Part shown: positions 1 to 9,574 of the stretch, in pieces
Position numbering within the stretch: the stretch's first letter is position 1
Layout of the letters: every line of letters begins with the position of its first letter
From: Marilutibacter spongiae
GTDB taxonomy: Bacteria; Pseudomonadota; Gammaproteobacteria; Xanthomonadales; Xanthomonadaceae
Assembly: GCF_014145325.1 (NCBI RefSeq)
Contig: NZ_JACHTF010000023.1
Span: 1 to 47,819 of the forward strand
DNA length: 47,819 nt
Direction of reading: 5' to 3'
Made by a program: the position numbers and the translations under genes
Notes under the pieces: generated by a model
Told to the model about the DNA's origin: nothing
What the model saw: the letters and a program-made list of their open reading frames with translations, nothing else
Database searches by the model: none

Positions 1-78
1 GATGGCGACGGTCGTAGCATGCATGGCGTGGACTCCTCTCGTGCTCCCGTGTCCCGATCCAGTATCGGTCTGGCTCAT
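1..78 (-). CDS. possible 5' end of a gene cut by the window edge
   Basis: On the minus strand an open frame runs from ATG at 78 to the window edge with no stop. A second in-frame ATG at 24 is preceded by GAGGAG about 8 bases upstream, which is the better start. Only 8 to 26 residues are visible, so no function can be given. It lies downstream of cusF in the same direction, so it may be another member or neighbour of the copper operon. It could also be chance. Confidence 0.25.
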   Translation of the reverse strand, partial: MSQTDTGSGHGSTRGVHAMHATTVAI

Positions 79-120
79 CGAAGCCGTGTGGCGACGCGGG
101 AGGCGTCCATTTCATCATTC

Positions 121-148
121 AAGCCGAAGCCGCTTCGCGGCTCGGCTT
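121..148. terminator. strong hairpin downstream of the cus operon
   Basis: The arms AAGCCG-A-AGCCGC and GCGGCT-CGGCTT pair over 12 bp with one bulged A (127) and a TTC loop. It lies about 95 bases after the cusF stop on that gene's strand. There is no clear T-run on either side, so classic intrinsic termination is uncertain. The 149-243 stretch around it shows no gene. Confidence 0.5.
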
Positions 149-243
149 AATTCAGGTGATATGCGACTCTCCAACACCCTAACTTCGATCACAAGCTGAC
201 TATCGGACGCGGTGGCGCCGCGCTTCATCAAGGCTTGGATCAA

Positions 244-621
244 TTATTGGATGGACTGGACCCGGATAATCGTGGCGTTCATGCCTTCGGCAGTGAACTC
301 AAACTGCACTTTCTGACCGGCCCGCACTGAGGCGATCTGCTCGGGTGTGGCTTTGAAGGCCATCGTCATCGCCGGCCATTGCAGCACCTCTACCGGGCCG
401 TGCGCGATGGTGATCTTGCTGGCTGCGGCATCGACTGCTTGCACGGTGCCTGTTGCCGACGCCGTCACGGCAGCGGACGCTTCGGCCGGTGTTTTCGCTT
501 GCTCGGCTTCGGACATCGGCATCTGCTCTGTGGGCGCGGCCTGCACCGCTTCGGTGTTGTCAGGGGCCTGCGAGCAGCCTGCCAGAAGCAAAGTGGTGAT
601 GAGATAGGCGGGGATCTTCAT
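244..621 (-). CDS. cusF: CusF-like periplasmic Cu(I)/Ag(I)-binding lipoprotein
   Basis: A 125-residue small metallochaperone that binds Cu(I)/Ag(I) in the periplasm and passes it to the CusCBA pump. Residues 1-15 form a lipoprotein signal with a lipobox ending at Cys16, so it is probably membrane-anchored, unlike soluble E. coli CusF. A Met/Glu/Ala-rich linker runs to about residue 55. The CusF fold follows with H74, W82, M85 and M87, spaced exactly like the E. coli ligands H36, W44, M47 and M49. The open frame extends much further upstream (to 1062), but the ATG at 621 has AGGAGA upstream and overlaps the cusA stop by 4 bases (ATGA), which shows translational coupling and fixes the start. 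It is the last gene of cusCBAF. Confidence 0.93.
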   Translation of the reverse strand: MKIPAYLITTLLLAGCSQAPDNTEAVQAAPTEQMPMSEAEQAKTPAEASAAVTASATGTVQAVDAAASKITIAHGPVEVLQWPAMTMAFKATPEQIASVRAGQKVQFEFTAEGMNATIIRVQSIQ

Positions 622-3600
622 TGGTGTTCTCCTGTGATGACATGGGATGACGGGGTGGACGAACGGCGGCGAGTCAAGGCGCGGCCGTGCAGCAACCGGT
701 ATGCGGCCGGAATCACGAGCATGGACAACAGTGGCGCAGTGACCATGCCGCCGATCATCGGGGCGGCTATGCGCTGCATCACTTCCGAGCCGGCACCGTG
801 ACCGAGCAGGATCGGAAACAGACCGGCGAGAATGACCGCGACGGTCATCGCCTTCGGGCGCACGCGCTGCACGGCACCTTCGCGGATTGCTGCATCCAGC
901 GCTTCCTGGTCTGCGTGGGGATCGAGCGCAAGTTGGTGCTCCCAGGCATGGTGCAGATACAACAGCATCACCACCCCAAACTCGGCTGCGACGCCCGCCA
1001 GCGCGATGAAGCCGATGATCGTGGCCACCGACACCGCATGACCAAGCAACCAGATCAGCCATAGGCCACCGACCAGTGCCAAAGGCACGCTGGCCATGAT
1101 CAGCGCAGCTTCGCTCACGCGTCTGAAAACGGCATAGATCAATAGAAAAATGATCACCAGCGCAATCGGCACCACCACCTTGAGCCTTTCCGTGGCACTG
1201 GCCAGATATTCGAACTGACCGGACCAGGCCACGGTCGTACCCGGCGGCAATTTGACTTGCCGCGCCACCGCATGTTGCAGATTGGCCACCACCGTGCCCA
1301 GATCGCTGCCGGCCGTATCGACGTAGACATAAGTGGCCAGTTGGCCACCCTCGCTTTTCAACATGGAAGGTCCTGCAACCACCGCGATGTCGGCCACCTG
1401 ACTCAGCGTGAGTTGGGCGCCGTTTGCGGCGACGATCGGCAGTTGTCGCAAAGCCTCGACCGAGTCGCGCTCGGCACGCGGGTAGCGCACCACGATGGGA
1501 TAACGCTCGCGCCCTTCAACGGTCTGGCCGATCGGATCGCCGCCCACCACCGTCGCGATCAACTGCTGCACGCGCTCCTGGGTCAATCCGTAGCGCGCCG
1601 CGGCATCACGACGGATGTGCACATCGACGTAGCGGCCACTGGTCGGGCGTTCAGCAATTGCCGAGCTGACGCCGGGCACGGTCTTCGCCACCGTTTCGAT
1701 CTGGTCGGCCACGGTCTGCAGCGTGGCCAGATCGGTGCCCAGCACCTTGATGCCGATCGGGCTCTTGATGCCGGTGGAGAGCATGTCGATGCGATTGCGG
1801 ATCGGCGGCACGAACAGGTTCGTCAGCCCCGGCACGCGTACCGCCTTGTCCAGTTCCGCCTTGATCTTGTCCATCGTCATGCCGGGCCGCCACTGGTCCT
1901 TCGGCTTGAAGGTGATCGTGGTCTCGAACATTTCCAGCGGTGCCGGGTCGGTGGCCGTGTCGGCGCGCCCCGCCTTGCCAAACACATGATCGACCTCCGG
2001 CACGGTCTTGATCATGCGGTCGGTCAACTGCACCAATTGCGAGGCCTTTCCGGCGGATAGCCCCGGCAATGCCGTGGGCATGTACAACAACGTACCTTCA
2101 TCCATGGCGGGCATGAACTCGCTGCCAAGCCGGCTGAGAGGCAGCAGCGCGGTGAGCAGCAGCAATCCGGCCAGCGCCATGGTCACCTTCGGATGGCGCA
2201 GCACCGCTTCCAGGATCGGCCGGTACAGCGCGATCAGGCCGCGGTTGAGCGGGTTGGCGTGTTCCGGCCGGATGCGCCCGCGGATCAGGTAACCCATCAG
2301 CACCGGCACCAGCGTCACCGCGAGCCCAGCCGCTGCAGCCATCGCGTAGGTCTTGGTGAAGGCCAGCGGCGTGAACAGCTTGCCTTCCTGCCCCTGCAGC
2401 GCAAAGACCGGCACGAACGACAGCGCGATGATCAACAAGCTGACAAACAACGCAGGCCCCACCTCGGTGGCAGCGTCGGCGATTAGCGACCATCGTTCTG
2501 CACCTTGTGGTTCACGTCCTTCGTTCGCGTTACGCCAATGTTCCAGATGCTTGTGGGTGTTCTCGATCATCACGATCGCCGCATCCACCATCGCACCGAT
2601 CGCGATGGCGATACCACCGAGCGACATCAGGTTCGCCGTGACACCTTGCAGATGCAGTGCAATGAAGGCGACCAGTACGCCCAGCGGCAGCGTGATCACG
2701 GCCACCAGCGCCGAGCGCAAGTGCACGAGAAACAACACGCAGACCAGCGTCACTACCAGGAATTCTTCGAACAACTTGCTCCACAGATTGCGCACTGCGG
2801 CATCGATCAGTTGCGAGCGGTCATAGGTGGGCACGATCTCGACGCCAACCGGCAGGCTACGCTGCAGTTCCGCCAGCCGCGCTTTCACGGCGGCAATGGT
2901 GGTCTTCGCGTTCTTGCCAGTGCGCATCACGATGATGCCGCCGACCACTTCGCCTTGCCCGTCCAACTCGGCGAGACCGCGGCGGAACGTCGGGCCTCGT
3001 CGCACAACGGCCACGTCACGCAGCAGCACCGGCACGCCGCTGGCGTCGGTGGTGACCGGCACGTTCTCGAAGTCCACGCGGCTCTTCAGGTAGCCTTCGC
3101 TGCGCACCATCAGTTCTGCTTCGCCCTGTTCGATCACCGAGCCACCGTTGGCACCATTGGCAGCTCGAACGGCGTCCACCAATTGCGCTACCGTGATGCT
3201 GCGGGCGGCCAGCGCCTGCGGATCGGGTACGATTTGCCACGCCCGTTCCATGCCGCCCAAAGTCGCCACTTCGGCGACATTCGGCACGGTCTTGAGCTGG
3301 TAGCGCAGGAACCAGTCCTGCAGCGCACGCAACTGGCCGAGGTCGTGCTGGCCGGTGCGATCGATCAGCGCGTATTCGTAGATCCAGCCCAGTCCCGTCG
3401 CATCGGGGCCGAGCGCGGGCGTGACACCGGCCGGCAGGCGGTCCCGCGCCTGGCTCAGGTATTCCAGCACCCGCGAGCGAGCCCAGTACAGGTCGGTGTT
3501 GTCATCGAACAGCACGTCGACGTAGGAGTCGCCGAAGAACGAGAAGGCGCGCACCGTCGTCGCGCCGGGCACCGAGAGCATGGTGGTGGCCAGCGGATAA

Positions 3601-3797
3601 GTGACCTGATCCTCGACCACCTGCGGTGATTGGCCCGGGTAGCTGGTGCGGATGATCACCTGGGTGTCGGACAGGTCCGGCAATGCATCGACGGGCGTGC
3701 GTGTCACCGAATACGTGCCGATCATGGCCAGGGCCAGTGCGGCCAACAGCACGAACACGCGATGCGCAATCGCGGCGCGAATCAGGGCGGCGATCAT
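618..3797 (-). CDS. cusA: CusA-type Cu(I)/Ag(I) RND efflux pump
   Basis: A 1,059-residue inner-membrane RND transporter that exports Cu(I)/Ag(I) using the proton gradient. It has the HME-RND layout: TM1 at about 10-30, a large periplasmic loop, TM2-6 from about 340, a second loop, and final TMs from about 860. The substrate methionines M573, M623 and M672 fall at the same numbers as in E. coli CusA, within the contexts [12 protein letters not shown] and RIDMLSTG. The TM4 proton-relay Asp is D405 in [10 protein letters not shown]. These features argue for monovalent copper/silver rather than the Co/Zn/Cd of CzcA. The start at 3797 overlaps the cusB stop by 4 bases and the gene ends overlapping cusF, so the operon is tightly coupled. 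Confidence 0.96.
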   Translation of the reverse strand: MIAALIRAAIAHRVFVLLAALALAMIGTYSVTRTPVDALPDLSDTQVIIRTSYPGQSPQVVEDQVTYPLATTMLSVPGATTVRAFSFFGDSYVDVLFDDNTDLYWARSRVLEYLSQARDRLPAGVTPALGPDATGLGWIYEYALIDRTGQHDLGQLRALQDWFLRYQLKTVPNVAEVATLGGMERAWQIVPDPQALAARSITVAQLVDAVRAANGANGGSVIEQGEAELMVRSEGYLKSRVDFENVPVTTDASGVPVLLRDVAVVRRGPTFRRGLAELDGQGEVVGGIIVMRTGKNAKTTIAAVKARLAELQRSLPVGVEIVPTYDRSQLIDAAVRNLWSKLFEEFLVVTLVCVLFLVHLRSALVAVITLPLGVLVAFIALHLQGVTANLMSLGGIAIAIGAMVDAAIVMIENTHKHLEHWRNANEGREPQGAERWSLIADAATEVGPALFVSLLIIALSFVPVFALQGQEGKLFTPLAFTKTYAMAAAAGLAVTLVPVLMGYLIRGRIRPEHANPLNRGLIALYRPILEAVLRHPKVTMALAGLLLLTALLPLSRLGSEFMPAMDEGTLLYMPTALPGLSAGKASQLVQLTDRMIKTVPEVDHVFGKAGRADTATDPAPLEMFETTITFKPKDQWRPGMTMDKIKAELDKAVRVPGLTNLFVPPIRNRIDMLSTGIKSPIGIKVLGTDLATLQTVADQIETVAKTVPGVSSAIAERPTSGRYVDVHIRRDAAARYGLTQERVQQLIATVVGGDPIGQTVEGRERYPIVVRYPRAERDSVEALRQLPIVAANGAQLTLSQVADIAVVAGPSMLKSEGGQLATYVYVDTAGSDLGTVVANLQHAVARQVKLPPGTTVAWSGQFEYLASATERLKVVVPIALVIIFLLIYAVFRRVSEAALIMASVPLALVGGLWLIWLLGHAVSVATIIGFIALAGVAAEFGVVMLLYLHHAWEHQLALDPHADQEALDAAIREGAVQRVRPKAMTVAVILAGLFPILLGHGAGSEVMQRIAAPMIGGMVTAPLLSMLVIPAAYRLLHGRALTRRRSSTPSSHVITGEHQ

Positions 3798-5074
3798 TGC
3801 CGATCTCCCATCGGCATGCTCGGCATGGGCGCGCTCGTGGTTGGCGCCGGTTGGGTGGAGGTGCTATTCAGACGCTCCAGCGCGCCAGACAGACTTGCCT
3901 CCGAATCGATCAGGAACTGGCCTGAGACCACGATCTTCTCGCGGCCAGTAAGCCCGGCGAGGATCTCCGTGCGCCCACCACTGCTGCGTCCGGCGCGCAC
4001 CCGGACGGGACGGAAGCCGCCGTCGGCGTCTTGCACGATCACGCGGCTATCGGCACCAGTAGCGATCAGTGCCTCGGTCGGTACCAGCGGCACTGCGACG
4101 CCATCCTGTGGTTGCAGCGTCACCTCGGCGAACATCCCCGGGGCGAGCACATTGCCGGGATTGCGCAGCACGATGCGTGCCCGCTGCGTACGGCTGGTGG
4201 TATCGACCAGCGGCAACAGCGCTTCGACCTCACCGACGAACGTCTGACCGGGCGCTGCGCTGACGACGGCTTCCACCGGCGTACCAGGACGCAACGCCAT
4301 CGCATTGGCCTGCGGGATCGCCGCTTCCAGCCACAGCGTGTCGGTGCCGTTGATGCGGAACAGTGGCGTGCCCGGCATCACTGTCTGGCCTTCGCGAGCG
4401 AGCACTTCGGTGACGACACCATGACGGGGGGCGCTTAGCGTCACGCTGCCGTCGCGAGCCATGCCGCCTGGCACGCCCAACACGCGCAGGCGTTGTTGGG
4501 CAGCCAACTGCAGCTCCCGCGCCGAAGTCGACTGCGCCTGCCGCAGCGCCTGGGCTTCAGCCAGCGCACTGCTCCAGCTCGGCGCTAGAAGCGAGGCCAG
4601 CGGCTGGCCGCGCGTTACCTTCGTGTACGGAGCTTTCACCTGCACCCGGCTCACGATCCCCTCGACGCGGGCGCTGACCACCGATTCCTGACGCAAGTCC
4701 CAGGTCAGCGTGCCCGGCACGCGCACCGTGGACGTCAAGCGACCGAATTCGACGGGCGCAGTGCGAATGCCGACGTTCTGCTGCAGACCGGCATCGATGC
4801 GCACGCCGTCGCCGGCGACTTCGTCGGCGTACTTGGGCATCAACTGCATGTCCATGAACGGCGACTTACCTGGCTTGTCGAAGTGCTGGTCCGGCACCAT
4901 CGGGTCGTACCAGTACAGGACCTTGCGCTCGGTCTGGCTCGCCATTGGCATGGCTGTTTGCTTCAGGTCGTGGCCGGCATGGCGCTGCGCCCACCAGTAG
5001 CCGGCACCGAGTCCCACGGTCAGCAGCCCAGCAGCGGCGGTTGCCAACATCAAACGGTTCGTCGTGGATGTCAT
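3794..5074 (-). CDS. cusB: CusB-type membrane-fusion (adaptor) protein
   Basis: A 426-residue periplasmic adaptor linking CusA to the outer-membrane channel. A signal/anchor segment at about 8-26 is followed by the CusB-specific metal-acquiring segment, with M59, M74 and M76 spaced like E. coli M49, M64 and M66. Barrel-sandwich, beta-barrel and membrane-proximal domains follow, with only a short alpha-hairpin, and the tail is Met/Pro-rich. The frame is open to 5191, but the ATG at 5074 has GGAG upstream and overlaps the cusC stop as ATGA, so I use it. M59, M74 and M76 are expected to exchange copper with CusF. Confidence 0.95.
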   Translation of the reverse strand: MTSTTNRLMLATAAAGLLTVGLGAGYWWAQRHAGHDLKQTAMPMASQTERKVLYWYDPMVPDQHFDKPGKSPFMDMQLMPKYADEVAGDGVRIDAGLQQNVGIRTAPVEFGRLTSTVRVPGTLTWDLRQESVVSARVEGIVSRVQVKAPYTKVTRGQPLASLLAPSWSSALAEAQALRQAQSTSARELQLAAQQRLRVLGVPGGMARDGSVTLSAPRHGVVTEVLAREGQTVMPGTPLFRINGTDTLWLEAAIPQANAMALRPGTPVEAVVSAAPGQTFVGEVEALLPLVDTTSRTQRARIVLRNPGNVLAPGMFAEVTLQPQDGVAVPLVPTEALIATGADSRVIVQDADGGFRPVRVRAGRSSGGRTEILAGLTGREKIVVSGQFLIDSEASLSGALERLNSTSTQPAPTTSAPMPSMPMGDRQ

Positions 5075-6375
5075 GGTGTGGTCTCCGCGGGCAGTAGATA
5101 GGCCAACGCCGCCCAGGCGCGGCCGAGTTCGCCCAAGTGGCGGGCGTGTTCGATGTGCAGTTCGATTTCGTCGCGGCGCGCTTCCAGCCACGGCTGCAGG
5201 TCACCACCGCCGGCGTAGGCAGCCAACGCGATCTTCGCGCGGTCGCGGGCCAACGGGAGCGACTCGGTTTCCTTGCGAGTGACCTGGCGCTGCAGGCCCT
5301 GCCAGTCGGCCAGAGCGCGGCGGACGGCTTCGGTCTGGACGCGACGGGCATCCTCGCGCTCAGCGGTCACCGCATCCAACTCGGCTCGCCGTGCTGCCAC
5401 GCCCCGGTCCTGCCGATTGCGGGGGAACAGCGGCAGGTCAATGGCGAACTCGACCATCAGCATGTCGCTACGAGAGACACCGTTCGGCATCCGGTCACGT
5501 TGCCCGTAGGTCACGCCGAGGCTCCAGTCCGGCCGCTTCTCGGCGATAGCGGCGTCGACTTCAGCTTCAGCCAGGGCTTCGCGCGAGCGCCACGGCAGCA
5601 GCGGTCCTTGGCTGTCGATCGAGGCCAGCAGCATGGCCGGAGCCACGGGAAGTTCCGTCAACTCGGGTGGTGCGTCCTCGGCTTCTATATCCGCCGGATC
5701 CACACCGAGCCACCGCGCCAAGCTAGCGCGAGCGGCTTCCAGCGCGGCTAGCGCGGCATCAACCCGATTTTCCAGTTCCAGCGCCGCAGCTTGTGTGGCC
5801 AGAGTGTCAGTTACCGTGCCAGTGCCACCTGTCAAACGTGCCTTGGCTGTGCGCACGGCGATGGAAGCCGGTTCCCGCAGGGTCTGCAGCGCGACTACTT
5901 CGCGCTGGGCGGCCCACAGGGCAATCCAGGCCTCGGCGGTGCCGCGCCGAACCGCCAACTGTTCGGCCACTGACAGCGCTTCCGCTTGCTCGATCCCGCG
6001 ATCGGCGACGGCCTGACGCGCTTGGCGTTTGGCGCGAGCCGGGAATTCCTGCATCACGCCGATCTGTTTCATGGTCATGTCGTCGGCGTGGAATTCGAAC
6101 GCGTCGGGACCGGTGACCGGCCAGCTGGTCAGACCCAGCGTCAGTTTGGGATCGGGCAAGGCGGCGGCGCGGGCGGCTTCTTCCTGCGTGGCCGCGATTT
6201 GCGCTTGGCGGGCCCTGAGCAAAGGAGCACGTTCGGTCGCCAGGCGCTGCGCGTCATTGAAAGAGATACCAGCCGCGATGGACCAGGCGGGCGTGACAAC
6301 GAAACCGATGGCGAGCGCCCACACGGGCCAGCGACGAGTGCCGCACCAGCGGTGCAGCGAGAAAGAAAAGGACAT
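5071..6375 (-). CDS. cusC: CusC/TolC-family outer-membrane efflux channel
   Basis: A 434-residue outer-membrane factor that forms the exit duct of the copper/silver pump. A signal peptide at about 1-35 (positive start, hydrophobic core at about 18-33) precedes two OEP repeats rich in Ala, Arg and Glu, typical of the alpha-helical barrel. There is no lipobox Cys, whereas E. coli CusC is a lipoprotein. The frame opens with a GTG at 6390, but the ATG at 6375 has GGAGG just upstream and gives a cleaner signal peptide. It is the first pump gene, and its stop overlaps the cusB start. OEP proteins are hard to subtype by sequence; the neighbouring cusB and cusA decide the name. Confidence 0.88.
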   Translation of the reverse strand: MSFSFSLHRWCGTRRWPVWALAIGFVVTPAWSIAAGISFNDAQRLATERAPLLRARQAQIAATQEEAARAAALPDPKLTLGLTSWPVTGPDAFEFHADDMTMKQIGVMQEFPARAKRQARQAVADRGIEQAEALSVAEQLAVRRGTAEAWIALWAAQREVVALQTLREPASIAVRTAKARLTGGTGTVTDTLATQAAALELENRVDAALAALEAARASLARWLGVDPADIEAEDAPPELTELPVAPAMLLASIDSQGPLLPWRSREALAEAEVDAAIAEKRPDWSLGVTYGQRDRMPNGVSRSDMLMVEFAIDLPLFPRNRQDRGVAARRAELDAVTAEREDARRVQTEAVRRALADWQGLQRQVTRKETESLPLARDRAKIALAAYAGGGDLQPWLEARRDEIELHIEHARHLGELGRAWAALAYLLPAETTP

Positions 6376-6446
6376 GAGACCTCCGAACACGCAACGACGA
6401 ACGCGCCGCCGGGATCGGCAGCGCGGGAATGGGTCGCGGTCGGGGT

Positions 6447-6839
6447 CTAGATCTGCAGGCTACAGAAGCGCTGCGCCGGCGGCGGATCGGACCGGCAGGT
6501 GGGCACGTCTTCGTAGTGCTGGGCCTGTACCGGCGGCAACAGGGCCGCGGTCAGGGCAAAGTGCAGCGGCGGCAAGGCCAGCGCTGGTACCTGTGGCGCT
6601 TTGAGATCCTGGCTAGTGACATGGTCTCGCAGGCAATGCTGGTCGCACAGCACCGGCGCGGCCGGATCGGGCATTTCCATGCCCTCGCAGCCAGCCATCA
6701 CCATCCGCGGCTCCGGCGGCGCCTCGTTGATCGGGCACGCATAGGCGGCGAGCGCGGCCTGCTGGAATAGCAGCGCCAACAACGCAAGCCAAGCAAAGCG
6801 CAGACGGAGCGAATGAGTCCGGAATGCGCGCAGTTTCAT
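6447..6839 (-). CDS. exported Cys-rich small protein at the head of the cus operon
   Basis: A 130-residue protein I cannot assign to a family. A signal peptide is clear (basic N-terminus, Leu/Ala core to about residue 31, cleavage near ALAAYA). The mature part has about six cysteines, including a CxxxC pair near residue 60 and a GCEGMEM motif, plus several Met and His. This suggests periplasmic soft-metal binding. The ATG at 6839 has GGAGGA upstream; the frame continues to 6854 without a better start. It lies about 70 bases before cusC on the same strand and is probably cotranscribed. It recalls the small CopL-type proteins that precede copper operons in xanthomonads, but I see no alignment that proves it. 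Confidence 0.7.
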   Translation of the reverse strand: MKLRAFRTHSLRLRFAWLALLALLFQQAALAAYACPINEAPPEPRMVMAGCEGMEMPDPAAPVLCDQHCLRDHVTSQDLKAPQVPALALPPLHFALTAALLPPVQAQHYEDVPTCRSDPPPAQRFCSLQI

Positions 6840-7041
6840 TGGTGTCCTCCGCAAGGCAACGCGACGTCGTGGCGAGCGGGCGCCACGAACAGGTTACGCA
6901 TGAGCGGGAGCGAGGACAGGGGCATCGTCAAGGAGTGTACTGCGGACTGCAGCTTGGAAGCACGGCGAATTCCGAAAGTTCCCAATGCAGGCTAGTTTCG
7001 TACTGTTCGACCCCTATTGGCGGCCACGGCGACGCTTAAGG

Positions 7042-7064
7042 CGGGATAATTCAACATTATCCCG
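7042..7064. promoter_or_regulatory. perfect inverted repeat, candidate operator
   Basis: The arms CGGGATAAT and ATTATCCCG are perfect 9-bp complements around the 5-base spacer TCAAC. The arms are AT-rich inwardly and no T-run follows, so a dimeric repressor site is likelier than a terminator. It lies 98 bases before kfrA and about 200 bases before the cus start. Confidence 0.55.
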
Positions 7065-7107
7065 TATGACTATTTGCACCGACGAACGGCGGCCTACCTA
7101 CTTTAAA

Positions 7108-7136
7108 CGTATGTAATTACATGGTATGTAATACGT
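7108..7136. promoter_or_regulatory. candidate KfrA operator with repeated TATGTAAT
   Basis: GTATGTAAT occurs at 7109-7117 and again at 7124-7132. ATGTAATTACAT at 7111-7122 is a perfect palindrome, and ACGTAT (7108-7113) pairs with ATACGT (7131-7136). A related ATGTAAT motif sits before the second kfrA-like gene at about 20190. KfrA proteins are known to autoregulate through operators overlapping their own promoters; that these repeats are the operator is inferred. Confidence 0.5.
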
Positions 7137-7161
7137 TACGAAAAAAAAGCGGGGTGGCACG

Positions 7162-8214
7162 ATGGCGCGCGCAGGACTCTATAAGAGTGACGTCCAGAAG
7201 GCGCGCGACGCGCTGCTGGCCCAAGGCAAGAAGCCGTCAGTCGACGCGGTGCGAGTGGCCTTGGGCAACACGGGCTCCAAGACCACGATCCATCGCTACT
7301 TGCGTGAACTGGAAGAGGAGGAGGGCGGCGGTCCGTCACGTGCGGTGGCCGTGAGTGAGGCCTTGCAAGACTTGGTCGCGCGCCTGGCTGCGCGACTTCA
7401 AGAGGAGGCAGAAGCGATCCTCACCAGGGAGCGAGAACGCCATGGGGCCGAACTCCAGCGTCAGCAACAAGCGCTTTCCACCGCCCAACAGGAAGCCGCT
7501 GCCCTGGGCAGTCAGCTGCAGCGCACTGAGACCAGCTTGACGCAAGAGCAAGCCGCTCACGCCCTACTTCAGCAGAATCTGCGCGACAAGGTCGCGGAAA
7601 TCGCCCAGTTGAATGAGCGCATCGCCGGCATGACGGTGCGGCTGGCTGATTACGAGGCGCATACGCGTTCTCTGGAGGACAAGCATGCCCACGCCCGGGA
7701 AGCGCTCGAGCACTACCGCGCTTCAACCAAAGAGCAGCGCGAGCAAGAGCTTCGCCGTCACGAGCATCAGATCCAAGAGCTGCAAGTAGCCTTACGTCAG
7801 GCCAATGAAGCCTTGGGCGCGAAGAATCAGGAGCTGTTGGTGCTTAACCGCGACAATGGCCAATGGCTGGAGCGCCATGGGCGGATTGAGCGTGAGCTTG
7901 TCCAGTTGAGGCAGGTCCACGAAGGCCAACACAGCGAGATCGTGGCGTTGCGCCAGACCGCAACGGACCACATGGCACTGCAGGAGCGCTGGAAGACTGA
8001 CGTCAAGGCCTTGGATGCCCTGCGCAGCGAGCTAGCTCAAGTCCAAGACACCCTTGCGCAGGAGCGTGAGCGCCGCCAGAGCGCTGAAGCCGATGCGTTG
8101 CGTGCCAACGCGCGTCTTGAAGCGCTGGAGCCCCTGCTGAATCAACTGACGCCGGCACAAAATACGGTGAAGAGAACCCGGCGCAGCAGTACGCAGGGTG
8201 GGGGAGCGGACTAA
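7162..8214 (+). CDS. KfrA-like coiled-coil DNA-binding protein
   Basis: A 350-residue protein with an N-terminal KfrA_N-type helix-turn-helix (about residues 5-55, including the KPSVDAVRVALG and GSKTTIHRYL segments). A nearly uninterrupted coiled coil rich in Glu, Gln, Arg and Ala follows (about 60-335), ending in a basic tail. KfrA of IncP plasmids binds its own promoter and polymerises, supporting plasmid stability. Chromosomal relatives sit on integrative islands. Here it stands between the two copper operons and is presumably an island maintenance or nucleoid-type protein rather than a copper regulator. The start follows a GGGGTGG stretch and a putative operator. Confidence 0.82.
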   Translation: MARAGLYKSDVQKARDALLAQGKKPSVDAVRVALGNTGSKTTIHRYLRELEEEEGGGPSRAVAVSEALQDLVARLAARLQEEAEAILTRERERHGAELQRQQQALSTAQQEAAALGSQLQRTETSLTQEQAAHALLQQNLRDKVAEIAQLNERIAGMTVRLADYEAHTRSLEDKHAHAREALEHYRASTKEQREQELRRHEHQIQELQVALRQANEALGAKNQELLVLNRDNGQWLERHGRIERELVQLRQVHEGQHSEIVALRQTATDHMALQERWKTDVKALDALRSELAQVQDTLAQERERRQSAEADALRANARLEALEPLLNQLTPAQNTVKRTRRSSTQGGGAD

Positions 8215-8234
8215 CGAGGCTACTCGTTTGCCTG

Positions 8235-8993
8235 CTAGCGGCCGGGATAGCGCTCCCCAGTCCAGTACGCCCATTCCATAGGTACGACCCAGTCTACGAA
8301 CAGCTTGGCTACTGAGGACTCCGGTGCCAGATGGTAGGGCTTGAACATGCCTTGCTGGGGCGAACTGGTCATCAGGTAGCGCAAGCGCTTCTTGACCTCT
8401 TGAAAGATGGCCTCGCGCACATGGGCGCTGTCGTGCACGCCAAGACGCATTGCCACCGACGCGCCTTGGCGTACCGCCGCCCAGCAACAATAGCGCCACT
8501 GCGCGATCGGCAGACCCCGCGGTCCGGATTGAAACACGAACCCCACATCACGTGCCCAGCCTGGGTCGAAGTGATGTTTGAGCAATTGCTGCTCTAGAAA
8601 CTGCTCGGTCTCCCAGAGTGCAAGTTCATCCCACAGCTCTAGTTTTGCGTCCGCCAGTTCTACATCGTGTGCCATATCACCGAGTTGGTCTTCCAGCACC
8701 GGGAGCAGGTGCCTGCGCTCGTGGGTAGACCAGGCGAAAGCCCATTGCAGATCTTCGATGGGCGTGACCTCGGCATCGGGTCGGATCTGCCATCGATCCG
8801 CTGGCCAGGGAACTTGGATCAGGGCCAAGTCTCGCAAGGCGTCCAGCACCAGCAAGGTGGAGCGGCGTGTGGGCGCCACCGGTATGCGTCGTAGCTGCGC
8901 GGCCAGCAGCGCGGCAAGGAAAAGGGTGCCACGAAGCCCCAACGCCTCGATGCTGGCGACCCCAGATGGCGTCATTGACGAGGTTCCGGGCAT
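8235..8993 (-). CDS. hypothetical protein
   Basis: A 252-residue soluble protein I do not recognise. It has no signal peptide or membrane segment. It is rich in Trp, Leu, Glu and Arg. A helical first half holds a leucine-rich segment at about 20-55. The second half has an acidic region with several DEL/DVEL blocks at about 105-140 and a C-terminal Trp-rich end with MEWAYWTGER. It converges on kfrA with a 20-base gap and diverges from the XRE regulator gene. That arrangement would fit a regulator-target pair, but this is inference only. Starts at 8993 and 8975 are both possible; neither has a strong ribosome site. Confidence 0.7.
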   Translation of the reverse strand: MPGTSSMTPSGVASIEALGLRGTLFLAALLAAQLRRIPVAPTRRSTLLVLDALRDLALIQVPWPADRWQIRPDAEVTPIEDLQWAFAWSTHERRHLLPVLEDQLGDMAHDVELADAKLELWDELALWETEQFLEQQLLKHHFDPGWARDVGFVFQSGPRGLPIAQWRYCCWAAVRQGASVAMRLGVHDSAHVREAIFQEVKKRLRYLMTSSPQQGMFKPYHLAPESSVAKLFVDWVVPMEWAYWTGERYPGR

Positions 8994-9068
8994 GCGGGTT
9001 CCGGGGGTGAGGGAGCGGCGTGGCTCCTGGCGATGGCAGCGCTACCGGGGTCGCCGGTTGCCTCAAAG

Positions 9069-9083
9069 CTAAGAATATCTTAG
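9069..9083. promoter_or_regulatory. perfect inverted repeat, candidate XRE operator
   Basis: CTAAGA and TCTTAG flank an ATA centre in the divergent gap between the 252-residue protein gene and the XRE gene, 31 bases before the latter's first ATG. Small AT-rich dyads in divergent promoters are typical XRE-family operators. Binding is inferred. Confidence 0.45.
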
Positions 9084-9113
9084 TATGCAAGGCAGGGTAC
9101 ATCCGCCATCCTT

Positions 9114-9464
9114 ATGGGGTCTCCATGGGGTGCGCGCGTGACTTTGTCAGTCGACTCAACACCGACCTTCGCTCGACGCCTCAAACAAGCCCGCCTGCGC
9201 ACGGGCTTGTCGCAGAAGGAGTTGGGCATCCGGGCCGGTCTGGATCCTCACGTGGCCAGCCCCCGAATCAACCAGTACGAGCGTGGCAAGCACGAGCCGA
9301 AGCTGGAGACCGCTGAGCGGTTGGCTCAAGCGTTGGGGATCCCCGCCGCGTTGCTGTACACCGATGATGATCTGCTGGCGAAGTTGCTCCTACGCTGGGG
9401 CTCGCTCAGCAAGCAGCAGAAGCGCGAGCTGGTGAAGCTGATCGAGAGCACATCCGAGAAGTAG
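9114..9464 (+). CDS. XRE-family transcriptional regulator
   Basis: A 116-residue protein (108 if the in-frame GTG at 9138 is used). The Cro/C1-type helix-turn-helix spans about residues 20-75, with RLKQARLRTGLSQKELGIRAG, then the recognition-helix segment ending INQYERGKHEPK, then the LAQALGIPAALLY segment. A short C-terminal tail has a KQQKRELVKLIES helix. It is probably a DNA-binding repressor. It lies 177 bases before copL on the same strand and divergent from the 252-residue hypothetical gene. Its target is unknown; it may serve island control rather than copper. Both start choices have weak ribosome sites. Confidence 0.85.
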   Translation: MGSPWGARVTLSVDSTPTFARRLKQARLRTGLSQKELGIRAGLDPHVASPRINQYERGKHEPKLETAERLAQALGIPAALLYTDDDLLAKLLLRWGSLSKQQKRELVKLIESTSEK

Positions 9465-9574
9465 GCCGTACGGTCGCTCGCTTTATGGGCAGCACTTCGC
9501 TTCAACCCGGCCCTTTGGAGCGCCCCCGGATGGAACACCAGTGGGCGCGGCTAGCGCGACTAACGGGGCGCGGC

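Larger units (their letters stand above)
6840..7161. promoter_or_regulatory. divergent regulatory region between the cus operon and kfrA
   Basis: This 320-base gap holds no gene I can support. It must carry the minus-strand promoter of the cus operon and the plus-strand promoter of the kfrA-like gene. Two symmetric elements near the kfrA side are listed separately (7042-7064 and 7108-7136). An A8 run at 7141-7148 lies just before the kfrA ribosome site. I see no convincing CueR- or CopR-type box. Confidence 0.5.

Noticed and set aside
622-1062. N-terminal extension of the cusF frame up to 1062
   Set aside because: It runs inside cusA in another frame. The ATG at 621 has a ribosome site, lipoprotein signal and the ATGA overlap expected of this operon.
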